Source: Mesorhizobium sp. (GTDB lineage: Bacteria > Pseudomonadota > Alphaproteobacteria > Rhizobiales > Rhizobiaceae). From it: 64,000 nt of DNA. Shown one piece after another: positions 1 to 7,939 of the stretch. The stretch's first letter is position 1. Each line of letters starts with the position of its first letter. The stretch is taken from contig SAJS01000009.1 in assembly GCA_004017535.1 (NCBI GenBank), positions 124,001 to 188,000 on the forward strand, in the 5' to 3' direction. A program made the translations under genes and the position numbers. The notes beneath the pieces were generated by a model. It was not told the DNA's origin. It made no database searches and was given only the letters and a program-made list of their open reading frames with translations.

Positions 1-5
1 CCGAA

Positions 6-902
6 GTGCCTAAGCAGGAGGGCTATCGGCGGTTCCTGAATGATTTTTACGAAACCGACGAATACGTCTTCGGGGACATCTGCCTCTTCTCCCCCGGCCA
101 AATGCAGGCACTCCTTCAGCTATCTGCTGATCCGGCTCACCCGACGCTTGATGAGGTTATGAAAGCATGGGCTATCGCAGAATCGAGGGCGCCTGCTGGG
201 CATGAATACCTTCATGGGATCGCCTACTGGTTGGCGATTGGCGATCATTTCTACCAGATTCAGCATGTGACGCTCCAGGCGAAGGCAATGGAAGAGTATC
301 TGACTTGGCTACTCCGCGACCAAGGCGGTGTCGTCTCTCCCAACCACTATGTCGAATTGCAAGCCGAATTTGACCGCGACCAGGTCGGCAGCGACCTTGG
401 AGATGTGAGATCAATTGAGATTGGCGGACTTGTGCCGGAAACGGTGCGGCCGGCGCCGCCGCCGGTCCCGATGACTCCTGGCAGAGTTGTTGAGGTCGAA
501 ACGCACGAAAGCCTCGGCGACAAAATTGCGGCGGGGTGGGGCAAGGCACGTAAGATCGTTGAAGATCTGCTGGGGCCGGTAGAGGCTGAAAAGCTGATCG
601 AGTCGATGCCCCCGGATGCTGCGTTGGAGGTGACCGTGAACATCGGTTATCGTGCGACCCGGAGAAAATTCGGTAAGGAATTTATGGGCAATATTGCAGC
701 CGGATTGCGAAATGCACCCGATGGCGAACTGAAAGTTCGTGGCCGCGATGGTGAGATAAAAGGCGACGACGCCCGCCTCTCTGCTGACATGACGGTGCGC
801 AAGATGTCTGATACGAGCAGCCTGCTGGACCTTGAGAGCGCCCTTGGGCAAATGCTCGAAGTCCATCGCCGCTTCCTTCACGATGGAAAGATCGTCGCGT
901 AG
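6..902 (+). CDS. Unrecognised element protein, start uncertain
   Basis: I do not recognise this 298-residue protein. The frame is open to the window edge, so the GTG at 6 may be internal and the gene may begin upstream. The first 120 residues look helical and rich in aromatic residues and histidine. A proline-rich linker follows near residue 150 (PAPPPVP), then a mixed charged C-terminal half. The fold vaguely recalls DUF6731-type proteins, but that is memory and not demonstrated. It ends 19 bp before a small membrane protein gene on the same strand, so the two are probably co-transcribed. Confidence 0.7.
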   Translation: MPKQEGYRRFLNDFYETDEYVFGDICLFSPGQMQALLQLSADPAHPTLDEVMKAWAIAESRAPAGHEYLHGIAYWLAIGDHFYQIQHVTLQAKAMEEYLTWLLRDQGGVVSPNHYVELQAEFDRDQVGSDLGDVRSIEIGGLVPETVRPAPPPVPMTPGRVVEVETHESLGDKIAAGWGKARKIVEDLLGPVEAEKLIESMPPDAALEVTVNIGYRATRRKFGKEFMGNIAAGLRNAPDGELKVRGRDGEIKGDDARLSADMTVRKMSDTSSLLDLESALGQMLEVHRRFLHDGKIVA

Positions 903-921
903 TCGCCATATTAACGAGACA

Positions 922-1494
922 ATGAAGATCAATTGGAGCCATCTTGCCATACCTGTTGCCGGCGCCGCTGCGGCGTGGGAATTGGCGTCCGTGGCTTTTT
1001 GGGAAGCGGCGAAGCCGTCGCTTCTGACAGCAATGTCGGTAATCGCGGCGGGTGTGCTTGTGCGGCTCGCTAGAGGGTTGCCGTTCAACAATCCAGATCA
1101 GTTCGCGCTTGACGAGGTCCGCCAAATCGCAGGCGCCATCAAGCGGTCCATCCGCGCTCTTCGGGCACTCATTGCCGTTGTCTTCCTGGCGATGGGCTCT
1201 CTGGTGTTTGCGAAGGCAATCAATACCGCCCTGCTCGCGGCCACTTACATTCCCGTGAAGGTGGCGCCTTACGTTGAGCCGGGCATTTCGGCCGTCGTGG
1301 GGTTCCTGCTTACGTATGTCTTCGTTCGGATCTTCGCCGTCATAAAAGGCGACGTCAGTCTGGCAGACCTGCAGTCCGACCTGCTGGTGAAGGCGGTGGA
1401 GCGAAAGCAGGCGGACCGCTTTGATAAGACGCTCGCTAAATCAGATGCCCCAACCATGAAAAACCCCGAAGGCTACGGGAAGATTATTCAGTAG
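922..1494 (+). CDS. Small multi-pass membrane protein of unknown function
   Basis: This is a 190-residue protein with four likely hydrophobic segments, near residues 8-26, 33-50, 82-99 and 120-140, and a charged C-terminal tail of about 50 residues. An open frame extends upstream to 832 inside the previous gene, but the ATG at 922 follows that gene's stop directly and gives a start right at the first membrane segment, so I chose it. No family is recognised. The pairing with the upstream soluble protein suggests a two-gene unit, possibly a membrane-linked accessory function of the element. Confidence 0.65.
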   Translation: MKINWSHLAIPVAGAAAAWELASVAFWEAAKPSLLTAMSVIAAGVLVRLARGLPFNNPDQFALDEVRQIAGAIKRSIRALRALIAVVFLAMGSLVFAKAINTALLAATYIPVKVAPYVEPGISAVVGFLLTYVFVRIFAVIKGDVSLADLQSDLLVKAVERKQADRFDKTLAKSDAPTMKNPEGYGKIIQ

Positions 1495-1679
1495 CACTTG
1501 GCGCCTTGGCTTGCCGGGCGCATTCGGCGGGCCTGTTATCGTTTCGCGGCTTGGCGGCGCCGGCCGGCACTTCTTTCTGAGACGCCAGGCATGCCGGTGC
1601 GGAGCGCGTAAGCTCAAGACGCGACAAGTGCCTAAGTCCCTCGTATATTAAGCTGGGCAGAATCCGCAGGGAGGGAAAA

Positions 1680-2219
1680 GTGGCTGACTGGATTTACGTT
1701 GACAATTCTAATGTGTTCATTGAAGGCAAGCGCGTGAGCGCCGTTAAAATTGGTATGGCGCCGAATATTTGGGATGCATTTGAACACCGGATTTTAGATC
1801 CCAATTATCGAATGAGTTTTGGCAAACTGTATCAGTTTGTAGCTGGCAATAATAAGGCAGAAACTGCGCGTGCTATGCTATTCGGATCGCGCCCGCCTCA
1901 GAACGATGCGATCTGGAAAATAGCAAAGCAAGCAGGCTTTGAAGTAATTGTCCATGATCGAAACTTCGCCAACAAAGAGAAGAAGATCGACACGGGAATC
2001 GTCGCTGCCATGACGCGCGATGCCTACAAGAGCGCAAAGAAGGGCGATATCTTCACGATAGTCTCCGGCGACAACGACTATGTCCCTGCCGTGGAGCAGC
2101 TCCGGACAGACGGATTTCACGTGGACGTTGTCTTTTGGGCTCACGCTGGCCGAGAGTTGCGGGAGGCCGCCACCAAGTTCATCGAACTGGATCCCCATCT
2201 CGACAATCTGCGTGCCTAG
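1680..2219 (+). CDS. NYN-domain (LabA/DUF88-like) putative RNase
   Basis: The 179-residue protein is essentially one NYN domain, a PIN-like nuclease fold. The acidic residues expected to bind metal are visible: D8 in YVDNSN, D104 in KKIDTGI and D131/D133 in SGDNDY. A hydrophobic strand and a C-terminal helix follow, as in LabA-type proteins. The GTG start is preceded by a strong GGGAGGG ribosome site at about 1670. The family is known as predicted RNases and is common in mobile elements and defence-related settings; the target here is unknown. The codon use is richer in A+T than the chromosome, which fits acquisition by transfer. Confidence 0.85.
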   Translation: MADWIYVDNSNVFIEGKRVSAVKIGMAPNIWDAFEHRILDPNYRMSFGKLYQFVAGNNKAETARAMLFGSRPPQNDAIWKIAKQAGFEVIVHDRNFANKEKKIDTGIVAAMTRDAYKSAKKGDIFTIVSGDNDYVPAVEQLRTDGFHVDVVFWAHAGRELREAATKFIELDPHLDNLRA

Positions 2220-2474
2220 CTCTCACAACTAGCCCCAGCGAACAGCGTTACACGGAATCATTCAACAGCGCTGTTTGGCGTTCCCTGTCGGCGACTTCGG
2301 GAGGCATAGAAGCGTTCGGCCGCTCTGGTTAGGCCGGCCGCTTCTTCCTTAAGCGCCTGGCACGGCGCCAAGAGCGGCGAGCTTTTTCGTTTATCGAGGT
2401 GGCTTGACCGGTCCTGATCGATCCTTGGGCGACTTTCCGTTGAATGGTACCTTGTTTTTTGGCTTGGGGATTTC

Positions 2475-3023
2475 ATGTCCGACTTTTTAAGCTGGTTGCA
2501 GACTCAGCCGCCAAGTATTGGCTCTTTTCTCGGCTCCTTAACGGGTGCCGGAATCGGGTTGATAGCGATAGTCTTGGGTGCGCTTTTCAACGCGTATCTT
2601 AACCGACGGCGAGATGATCGACTCAGGAAGGTAGCAGCCAAAGCTGCCGCGATAGGAATTACTGCAGAGCTTTTAAGCGTTGAGCGGGTCCTTCGTCGAA
2701 ACGCTGCTGATATTAATGGAACAAATAACGCCTTCATTGGGCCTGATGTGGCGAACAATATAAGGAATATTTCAGAAATAATCCAGAATATACAAGACGT
2801 TGACCATGATACGCTAGGCCTCGTCATCAGCGCGTATGTACTGATAGACGAGTATTCTCATACGTTAGTTTTGTTCGGCGGGGAGATTATTCCTAACATG
2901 CCTCGAAATAGAGTTATAGTTAAAATGCCCGCCGGATCCGCTGGTAGAGTTGTTGGCGTAAACAACGATATTGCTGATCAAATTGCAGTGGCATTGAAAA
3001 ATCTTGAGAGATATACAAAGTGA
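2475..3023 (+). CDS. Membrane-anchored protein of unknown function
   Basis: The 182-residue protein has one clear membrane segment at about residues 17-41, followed at once by a basic stop-transfer stretch (NRRRDD) and a soluble, helical C-terminal part of about 135 residues. This topology places most of the protein in the cytoplasm. No family is recognised. The gene is A+T-rich compared with its neighbours and lies 24 bp upstream of the DUF6650-like gene on the same strand, so it probably shares its transcript. Confidence 0.7.
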   Translation: MSDFLSWLQTQPPSIGSFLGSLTGAGIGLIAIVLGALFNAYLNRRRDDRLRKVAAKAAAIGITAELLSVERVLRRNAADINGTNNAFIGPDVANNIRNISEIIQNIQDVDHDTLGLVISAYVLIDEYSHTLVLFGGEIIPNMPRNRVIVKMPAGSAGRVVGVNNDIADQIAVALKNLERYTK

Positions 3024-3047
3024 TAAAATTACTTTGGAGAAGAAGCA

Positions 3048-3599
3048 ATGACAATCGTTCGACGCGGCTTCGACGCGATCCGAAGCAGACTCACTGGGAT
3101 CGGATTCCTTAGCATTAGCGCAAGCTGGAATCCGCCAATCGCACAACGAACCGTGATCTTGCGGGTGTTCAATTTCTTGGAGAACCGGCGCGTGCTCTAC
3201 GTGCCGACGAACTTCGAAATCCCCGGCGACGTGGATAGGTCCATTATCGAAATCCGCCACGAGCTTACGCAAGTCTTGAACGACCTCCCGGAGAATTCGC
3301 GCGCCGCTCGCCGTGTCCGCCATCTGCGCACGGCCTGCCGGCGCTTTCTGGAGGATGAGCCGCCTGATTACCGAAACATCGCTTATCGCCTTCGCAACGA
3401 CTTCGAACACGAATCACCGGCCCGGTGGCATGATCACGGCGAGCGCTCGTTGACGCCCGGCTATTTTGTGGCGCTGGGAGAGTTGCGGGCGACCTTCGGA
3501 TTGCAGCTTTCGGCTCTCGCCGCAGAATTCGAGATTGACGTGGAGGAAGACCTTGCGTCTATTTTTCCGATTGGGCTGGGTCTGCGAGGCGACGAGTGA
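3048..3599 (+). CDS. DUF6650-like protein
   Basis: The 183-residue soluble protein has a WNPP motif near residue 28, then FLENRRVLY near 46 and a segment around RHLRTACRRFLED. In my recollection these are hallmarks of DUF6650-type proteins, whose function is not established. The ATG start is at 3048. The stop codon overlaps the GTG start of the next gene by four bases, which implies translational coupling to the GIY-YIG-like protein. The family name rests on pattern memory and should be checked by a profile search. Confidence 0.7.
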   Translation: MTIVRRGFDAIRSRLTGIGFLSISASWNPPIAQRTVILRVFNFLENRRVLYVPTNFEIPGDVDRSIIEIRHELTQVLNDLPENSRAARRVRHLRTACRRFLEDEPPDYRNIAYRLRNDFEHESPARWHDHGERSLTPGYFVALGELRATFGLQLSALAAEFEIDVEEDLASIFPIGLGLRGDE

Positions 3600-4333
3600 A
3601 CAAAGGGCTTCTGAAGGCAGAAATCCTCCGCCAGATAAAACGACTCGCCGATGAGGATGGTTCGCCCCCAGGCCGCGCACGATTTCAGAACGCCACCGGT
3701 ATCAAATACCACGAATGGCGCGGCCTAATTTGGAGAACGTGGAGCGACGCCTTAGAGGAAGCTGGCTTCACTCCAAAGAGCTTCACCGGCCCGATTGCTG
3801 CAGATGTCGTCCTTACCGCCGTCATTGAACTAGCCCGTCAGTTGAAGCGATTTCCGAATTCGTCCGACCTGCTTTTTGAAAGCTCCAATAATCCAGAGTT
3901 TCCAAGTGCCAAGACGATCATGCAGCGCTGGAAAATGACGGAACTGGCCGACGCGGTTCGAGCACTGTCGGAGAACCTCGGCGACAGTGAGACGATTGCA
4001 TACAGCGTTGGCTATCTCGCAAGCGCTCGCTCTAAGGAGAGCGTAGAGAAGGACGAGACGGCGTCAAACGAAAGTATCGGCTACGTTTACATGATCCGCT
4101 ACGGCAAGGATTTCAAAATTGGCCGGACCTCGTCTTTGACCCGGCGGTCTCGTCAGGTTCAAATCGAGTTGCCGGAATCGACAGACCTTATTCATTCCAT
4201 TTTGACCGACGATCCGGCGGGAATCGAAGCCTATTGGCATCGCCGCTTTGCCAGCTATCGAGGAAGCGGCGAGTGGTTCCGATTGCCGAAGCATGAGGTG
4301 GCCGCGTTCAAGAAGTGGGCCAAGATACTCTAG
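3596..4333 (+). CDS. T5orf172/GIY-YIG-like protein with N-terminal DNA-binding-like region
   Basis: The last 85 residues look like the T5orf172 (MUG113) branch of the GIY-YIG nuclease group: GYVYMIRYG at 162-170, KIGRT at 174-178, an IEAYWHRRF helix carrying E211, and GEWF near 225. The first 130 residues contain two repeats with basic, helical, HTH-like character and a conserved-looking Trp, which may bind DNA. The GTG start overlaps the stop of the DUF6650-like gene. The domain occurs in phage and mobile-element proteins; whether this one cuts DNA is unknown. It is the last gene of the rightward cargo operon. Confidence 0.8.
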   Translation: MNKGLLKAEILRQIKRLADEDGSPPGRARFQNATGIKYHEWRGLIWRTWSDALEEAGFTPKSFTGPIAADVVLTAVIELARQLKRFPNSSDLLFESSNNPEFPSAKTIMQRWKMTELADAVRALSENLGDSETIAYSVGYLASARSKESVEKDETASNESIGYVYMIRYGKDFKIGRTSSLTRRSRQVQIELPESTDLIHSILTDDPAGIEAYWHRRFASYRGSGEWFRLPKHEVAAFKKWAKIL

Positions 4334-4406
4334 ACTAGCACCCAGACAGTTGGTCCAGTGGTCGCTAGGCTAAGCTTGATGGTGGCTTCTGCAACCGGCT
4401 TCCCGC

Positions 4407-4655
4407 TCACTGTACTCCCCGACCATACGCCGCCGACCTGCGAACCAACAAAATGTCAAAGCCGAGCGTTTGCGCCAGGGCGACAAGACATCCAAGGCTT
4501 GGTTGCCGGACTCCCTTGCGCCAGGCGTATAGGGAATTCATGCAAACACCGGACTTTTCCTCCATAGAGATAATCGGCATGCCGATACGCTCCCGCTCCG
4601 CGCAAAGAGCCGCCATCGCGGTGCGCTGGTCAGTCAAATCGTATTCGTCGGTCAT
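4407..4655 (-). CDS. Small HTH (Xre-like) protein
   Basis: An 82-residue protein with a likely helix-turn-helix around ISMEEKSGVCMNSLYAWRKG (residues about 26-45), where the W-R-K end is typical of a recognition helix. I chose the ATG at 4655 because it overlaps the stop of the upstream gene (ATGA) and starts at a natural domain boundary; a longer frame to 4760 only runs back through that gene. It is the last gene of a six-gene leftward operon and could be its regulator or a packaging/replication accessory. Confidence 0.7.
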   Translation of the reverse strand: MTDEYDLTDQRTAMAALCAERERIGMPIISMEEKSGVCMNSLYAWRKGVRQPSLGCLVALAQTLGFDILLVRRSAAYGRGVQ

Positions 4656-4864
4656 TGTGCGTGCTCCAACGTCTCGGCAAGCCAGCGCTTCGCTGGGTAG
4701 CCCCACAATTCCAGTGCCCTGATAGCTTTCGGGATATTCACTCGCCCGTCCGCATCGCACGGCAGGGACTGTTCAAACCTCGCGACAAATTCCGCTGGCG
4801 AGCGCCCAAGCTGGACCGCGAATTGACGAATGGTTGGGCGCTTAGGGTCTGCCGGCCGGCGCAT
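4652..4864 (-). CDS. Small basic element protein
   Basis: A 70-residue protein with an N-terminal basic helix (RRPADPKRPTIRQFAVQLGR) and a C-terminal helical half with GRVNIPKAIRAL. The arrangement suggests a small DNA-binding or phage-type terminase/HTH accessory protein, but no family is recognised. Its stop overlaps the start of the Xre-like gene by four bases, and both are read leftward with the four genes to the right. The ATG at 4864 is the only reasonable start. Confidence 0.65.
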   Translation of the reverse strand: MRRPADPKRPTIRQFAVQLGRSPAEFVARFEQSLPCDADGRVNIPKAIRALELWGYPAKRWLAETLEHAQ

Positions 4865-4978
4865 CGTTCAATCTCCAAAAGCGGGGTGGTCCGCTGACCA
4901 AGGCGAACCACCCCAAGACAACCGGGTAGGGACCGGTCGCCGGACCGCTGGTGAAGATTGGCACCAGCAGCATTTCGA

Positions 4979-5257
4979 TTACTTCTCTACGGGCCGCTTC
5001 AACGCGGCCTTCCACAGATCGCGGCGATGACCGGATTCATTCGGCGCCGCCCCCTCGGATTGCATCGCGGGCTGTCGGAGCGCCGCTTTCCACAAGTCCC
5101 GTCGATACACGGCGGCACTTTCGGCCTTGGCGTTGCGCTCGGAGCCGTCGTGAATATCAGCCTGGGGCATAAGGGCGACTTTCATGGCGCGGGCGCTCAC
5201 GGCCTCTCCGCGCGCAAGCGCAGCCTGAATTTCGGCATAAGTCATACGGCTGGGCAT
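4979..5257 (-). CDS. Small protein with repeated DLWKAAL motif
   Basis: The 92-residue protein carries the peptide RRDLWKAAL twice, near residues 52 and 78, each followed by a basic-Pro pair. The N-terminus (TYAEIQAALARGE) is helical. A similar tail, AAIWRDAL, ends the neighbouring protein encoded at 5271-5519, so the two genes may derive from one another. The ATG at 5257 has an AGGGG ribosome site about eight bases upstream. The function is unknown; the repeated Trp-containing motif could be a protein-binding motif. Confidence 0.65.
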   Translation of the reverse strand: MPSRMTYAEIQAALARGEAVSARAMKVALMPQADIHDGSERNAKAESAAVYRRDLWKAALRQPAMQSEGAAPNESGHRRDLWKAALKRPVEK

Positions 5258-5270
5258 TTAGTTTCCCCTT

Positions 5271-5519
5271 TCAACGGCGCAGAGCGTCGCGCCAGATGGC
5301 GGCGTCCACGGCGCATTTCTGTTCGATTGCGGCGTCATCAATCGGGTTTTGGAGGAACGCCGTTGGGATGTAGTCTTTGGACCGCAGCGGCGCGCGTTGG
5401 GGCTTCAGGTGCCTCATGGCTGCCGAAGAGCGCCTGCGTTTCTTTCGCGGGGGCTCGGTTTGCGCCGCCTCGCCCCGCAGCGCCGAAGTCAGCGCTGCCA
5501 GTATCGGATTTCTGACCAT
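5271..5519 (-). CDS. Small basic protein, unknown function
   Basis: An 82-residue protein with a strongly basic patch (PPRKKRRRSS, residues 23-32) and a C-terminal AAIWRDALRR. The ATG shares one base with the stop of the upstream gene (TAATG), a classic coupling arrangement. It belongs to the six-gene leftward operon of the element. The basic patch suggests nucleic acid contact, but nothing more can be said. Confidence 0.65.
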   Translation of the reverse strand: MVRNPILAALTSALRGEAAQTEPPRKKRRRSSAAMRHLKPQRAPLRSKDYIPTAFLQNPIDDAAIEQKCAVDAAIWRDALRR

Positions 5520-6073
5520 TACAGATCCTCCGCGAGAATGAATTCCATGGAGGCATCAACGCGTCGGGCTACTTTGATCCCGGCTTCCTCGGCGGCTCGG
5601 CAAAGCCGCTCTTCATCGCGCTCAGCATCGCGAATGCCGGCGTCGATTCGAGCGAGTTCTTCGGCCCGTTCTTCCGTGCTGTAGGCGCGGCAGAGGCCCG
5701 CGACTTCCTTATCAGCGGAGGCCGTCAGGGCTTCGATGATGTCTTCACGAAGGCCGAGAAGAAGCATCATGCCGAGCGGCTGCGCGGCGAAGACATCGGC
5801 AAGCCTAGGATCAGTTACAGCGCCACTGTTGGGGGGTGTCACCAAAGCGGCTGGCTCGAACAGCGCCCGCGCTTCGGCTTCGGCTTCGGCAAGCGATTTC
5901 GCGATCCGCGCCTGACGTTCCGCCGGTGATATTGGGGCACTTTCGATTTCTCGCCGCTTCTCCCGCAGCGCCATGATCTCAACACGAGGCACTTCAATGG
6001 CATCGGCGATTTCTCGAGCCGCACGACGCTGGCGGTCGAAGACACCGGCGAGCTTATCAATGATCTTTGCCAT
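5519..6073 (-). CDS. Helical coiled-coil-like protein, unknown function
   Basis: The 184-residue protein is almost entirely helical and charged, with long Ala/Glu/Arg stretches (residues about 15-75 and 130-170) that look like coiled coil. A central hydrophobic stretch (PLGMMLLLGL) interrupts them. It resembles small structural or scaffolding-type proteins of mobile elements but matches no family I know. The ATG shares one base with the stop of the upstream gene (TAATG), and its own stop is coupled in the same way to the next gene. Confidence 0.7.
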   Translation of the reverse strand: MAKIIDKLAGVFDRQRRAAREIADAIEVPRVEIMALREKRREIESAPISPAERQARIAKSLAEAEAEARALFEPAALVTPPNSGAVTDPRLADVFAAQPLGMMLLLGLREDIIEALTASADKEVAGLCRAYSTEERAEELARIDAGIRDAERDEERLCRAAEEAGIKVARRVDASMEFILAEDL

Positions 6074-6441
6074 TAGATTTTACCTTCAAGGTCCGCCGGG
6101 AGTGCGATGCGATGCAGCCGCGCAAATTCCAGGGCCCGCGTCTTCATCCTGCCGGCGTGCTGAGTGATTTCGCTTTGGCGCGCAACTGCGGCCTCGACCT
6201 CCGCCAGCGTTTCCCGAGCTTCTCGGTACTCTGGCGGCCAGTCCGCTTTCGGAACATGATCCCAATTCTTGGACGCGTAGACGCCATCAACTCCGGTCTT
6301 TGGATTGATCCTGGCTTCGATGGCGCGGACGGCGGACTTCGCGTCGCGAACACCTTCCATGGCCTCTCGGGATGACGCGTAGGCGGCGTCAGCCTCGGCT
6401 ACGATCTTGCGCAAGCGGGAGATTGAGATTGATGTGCTCAC
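6073..6441 (-). CDS. First gene of the six-gene leftward operon, coiled-coil-like
   Basis: A 122-residue helical protein with two charged helical stretches (residues about 8-45 and 75-115) around a middle section that contains the short aromatic strand KNWDHVPKADWPPEY. No family is recognised. An AAAGAGGAAAG stretch just upstream of the ATG serves as ribosome site. As the most upstream gene of the cluster its promoter should lie within 6442-6614; I see no convincing consensus there. Confidence 0.7.
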   Translation of the reverse strand: MSTSISISRLRKIVAEADAAYASSREAMEGVRDAKSAVRAIEARINPKTGVDGVYASKNWDHVPKADWPPEYREARETLAEVEAAVARQSEITQHAGRMKTRALEFARLHRIALPADLEGKI

Positions 6442-6614
6442 GGTGCTTTCCTCTTTCGAAAAGCACTATGCCCCGTCGCCCCGGTGCAGCGTCGGTCGAA
6501 TGTGCACCACTTGAAGCGGGCGGAGGCGCTGTCCGTCGATAATCGTCAGACAAATGGAACCATTTCGGGACCGGCGAGTTTCGGGCTTCATGAGCGCTCG
6601 TGGGACTCCGTATT

Positions 6615-6860
6615 ATGCCGCAACACTACCAAGGGGGGCAGAAGGCCCTTTCGCAGGCTTTGCGCAAGTTGATCAGAACTGCGGACAACCGCATTTATCT
6701 GAAACAGGTTCTTAGGCTGAAAGTAGACTCAACATTACCGGCCGACTTCGTTTCATTGCTTGAGGCGCTTGAACAGCGAGAGCAGGAAGGGGAGGATCGA
6801 CTTAGTAGCGTCTTCCCGCCTAGCACCACGAATTTCATGGATTTCACAGAACAGGTTTGA
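6615..6860 (+). CDS. Small hypothetical protein
   Basis: An 81-residue frame starting at the ATG at 6615 (a GTG at 6600 is also in frame). The sequence alternates hydrophobic and charged residues in a helical pattern (ALSQALRKLIRTADNRIYLK) and ends in a Ser/Pro/Phe-rich tail. There is no good ribosome site and no family match, so it is a weak gene call. It reads rightward, away from the six-gene operon, and sits 105 bp before a short DUF3606-like gene. Confidence 0.4.
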   Translation: MPQHYQGGQKALSQALRKLIRTADNRIYLKQVLRLKVDSTLPADFVSLLEALEQREQEGEDRLSSVFPPSTTNFMDFTEQV

Positions 6861-6918
6861 TTCGCTAATGCATGTGGCGTGTCCATGCTGGAGGAATCGC
6901 CAGGACGCCGTGAGGACC

Positions 6919-6943
6919 GGAACCTTATGCCAGCATCTCGGTT
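6919..6943 (+). promoter_or_regulatory. Imperfect EcfG-type promoter
   Basis: GGAAC, then 16 bp, then GGTT. The -35 is exact and the -10 differs from CGTT by one base. It lies 22 bp upstream of the DUF3606-like start, the right distance for a promoter. One mismatch makes it only a candidate. Confidence 0.3.
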
Positions 6944-6965
6944 CGGCTCGTAAGGCAGGCGAACC

Positions 6966-7127
6966 ATGGAAAACGAGCGCAAGCGGATCGAGGTTGAAGC
7001 CCTCGCCACTCGGTTGGCGAAAGAAACCGGTATTTCGGTAGAGCAAGCACACAAGCTTATCGAATTAATCGGCACCAACTGGAACTCGCTACTTCGTGAG
7101 GCGCGGTTTCTTAAGAGTAGGCACTAG
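6966..7127 (+). CDS. DUF3606-like small protein
   Basis: A 53-residue protein. The central part, with RLAKETGISVEQAHKLIELI and then a Gly-Thr turn, follows the pattern of DUF3606 proteins: a short helix, a G-(I/V)-(S/T) turn, and a second helix ending in a Val/Ile-Gly. The family is small, soluble and of unknown role, and is common in rhizobia. An imperfect EcfG-type promoter is just upstream. The stop overlaps by four bases, in convergent orientation, with the end of the next gene. Confidence 0.65.
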   Translation: MENERKRIEVEALATRLAKETGISVEQAHKLIELIGTNWNSLLREARFLKSRH

Positions 7128-7321
7128 CCGGCGCTAAAGCGCTGCAATAGAGCCGCTTCGTCGGCGACCCCATTCTGAAAAGCGCTAACGATGTCAGAAG
7201 CCAGGGCTTCCCGCTGCTCGCTATTGGTTTGGGCGATCCCGCGTTCCTTGCACAGCTGATCGAATACCCTCTGTAGCAGGTCAAGATCCTCGGGTTCGAA
7301 CACTCCGCTGTAACGCTGCAT
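7124..7321 (-). CDS. Small acidic helical protein, unknown function
   Basis: A 65-residue protein with YSGVFEPEDLDLLQRVFDQL at its start, a Glu-Arg-Gly turn, and a second helix ending in EAALLQRFSAG. This pattern (short acidic helices, length near 65) resembles small conserved rhizobial proteins of unknown function. It ends convergently on the DUF3606-like gene with a 4-bp overlap. The ATG at 7321 is the only start that keeps the full helical repeat. Confidence 0.6.
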   Translation of the reverse strand: MQRYSGVFEPEDLDLLQRVFDQLCKERGIAQTNSEQREALASDIVSAFQNGVADEAALLQRFSAG

Positions 7322-7939
7322 AGCCGGTCCCTCAACTCGGCTTGATCCCTGACCATCTCACACTAGACGTATGACGCGAAGCAAATAGACGTGAGCACCG
7401 TCATATGAGCATTGCTGAGCCCGCGCGACCCGCCGGGTGATAAGGGTTTGATCGCATTGACGATGCACGCAATTCGCGGAGGTGCTGACCCCTTTGTCTG
7501 GCGATGGATTCTATTCGTGATGCATAGTGAAGGTATACTTTTGGCCGAGCCAGACGCTAGAGAGAATATGCGCCGCAGCGTCCCCCTCACCCCTGGCACG
7601 GCCGGCGGAGGACCCGAGAAACCGTAAGCCTTTGAAGTGATCGCAATTGAGCCTATGCTAGAGGCCACTCGACCGTCAAAGGTCGAGCCGCGCGGCCGAG
7701 ATAGACCGCGCCCGGACGCTCAAAGCCCGAGGCCACAAATGCCTCCTGAAACGTATCTTGGCATCGTCGACAAGTCTGCTGCCCTTAGAATGTTATCAAG
7801 GCAACTACGTTCTGATGTCAGGCACAGCACCGACGATGCCGCTACTCAATCGCAGGAACGGTTAGCCCTCTCACGTCATCTGCTCGCGACCACCAAGGTG
7901 CGGACGTGGTGGCCGGGAAGTAACAACCGGCCCCGCATA
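7322..7939. other. 618-bp gap with no supported gene
   Basis: Open frames of 70-130 codons exist here on both strands, but they lack ribosome sites, overlap each other and the next real gene, and show no family features. I see no repeat or RNA signal. Confidence 0.5.
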
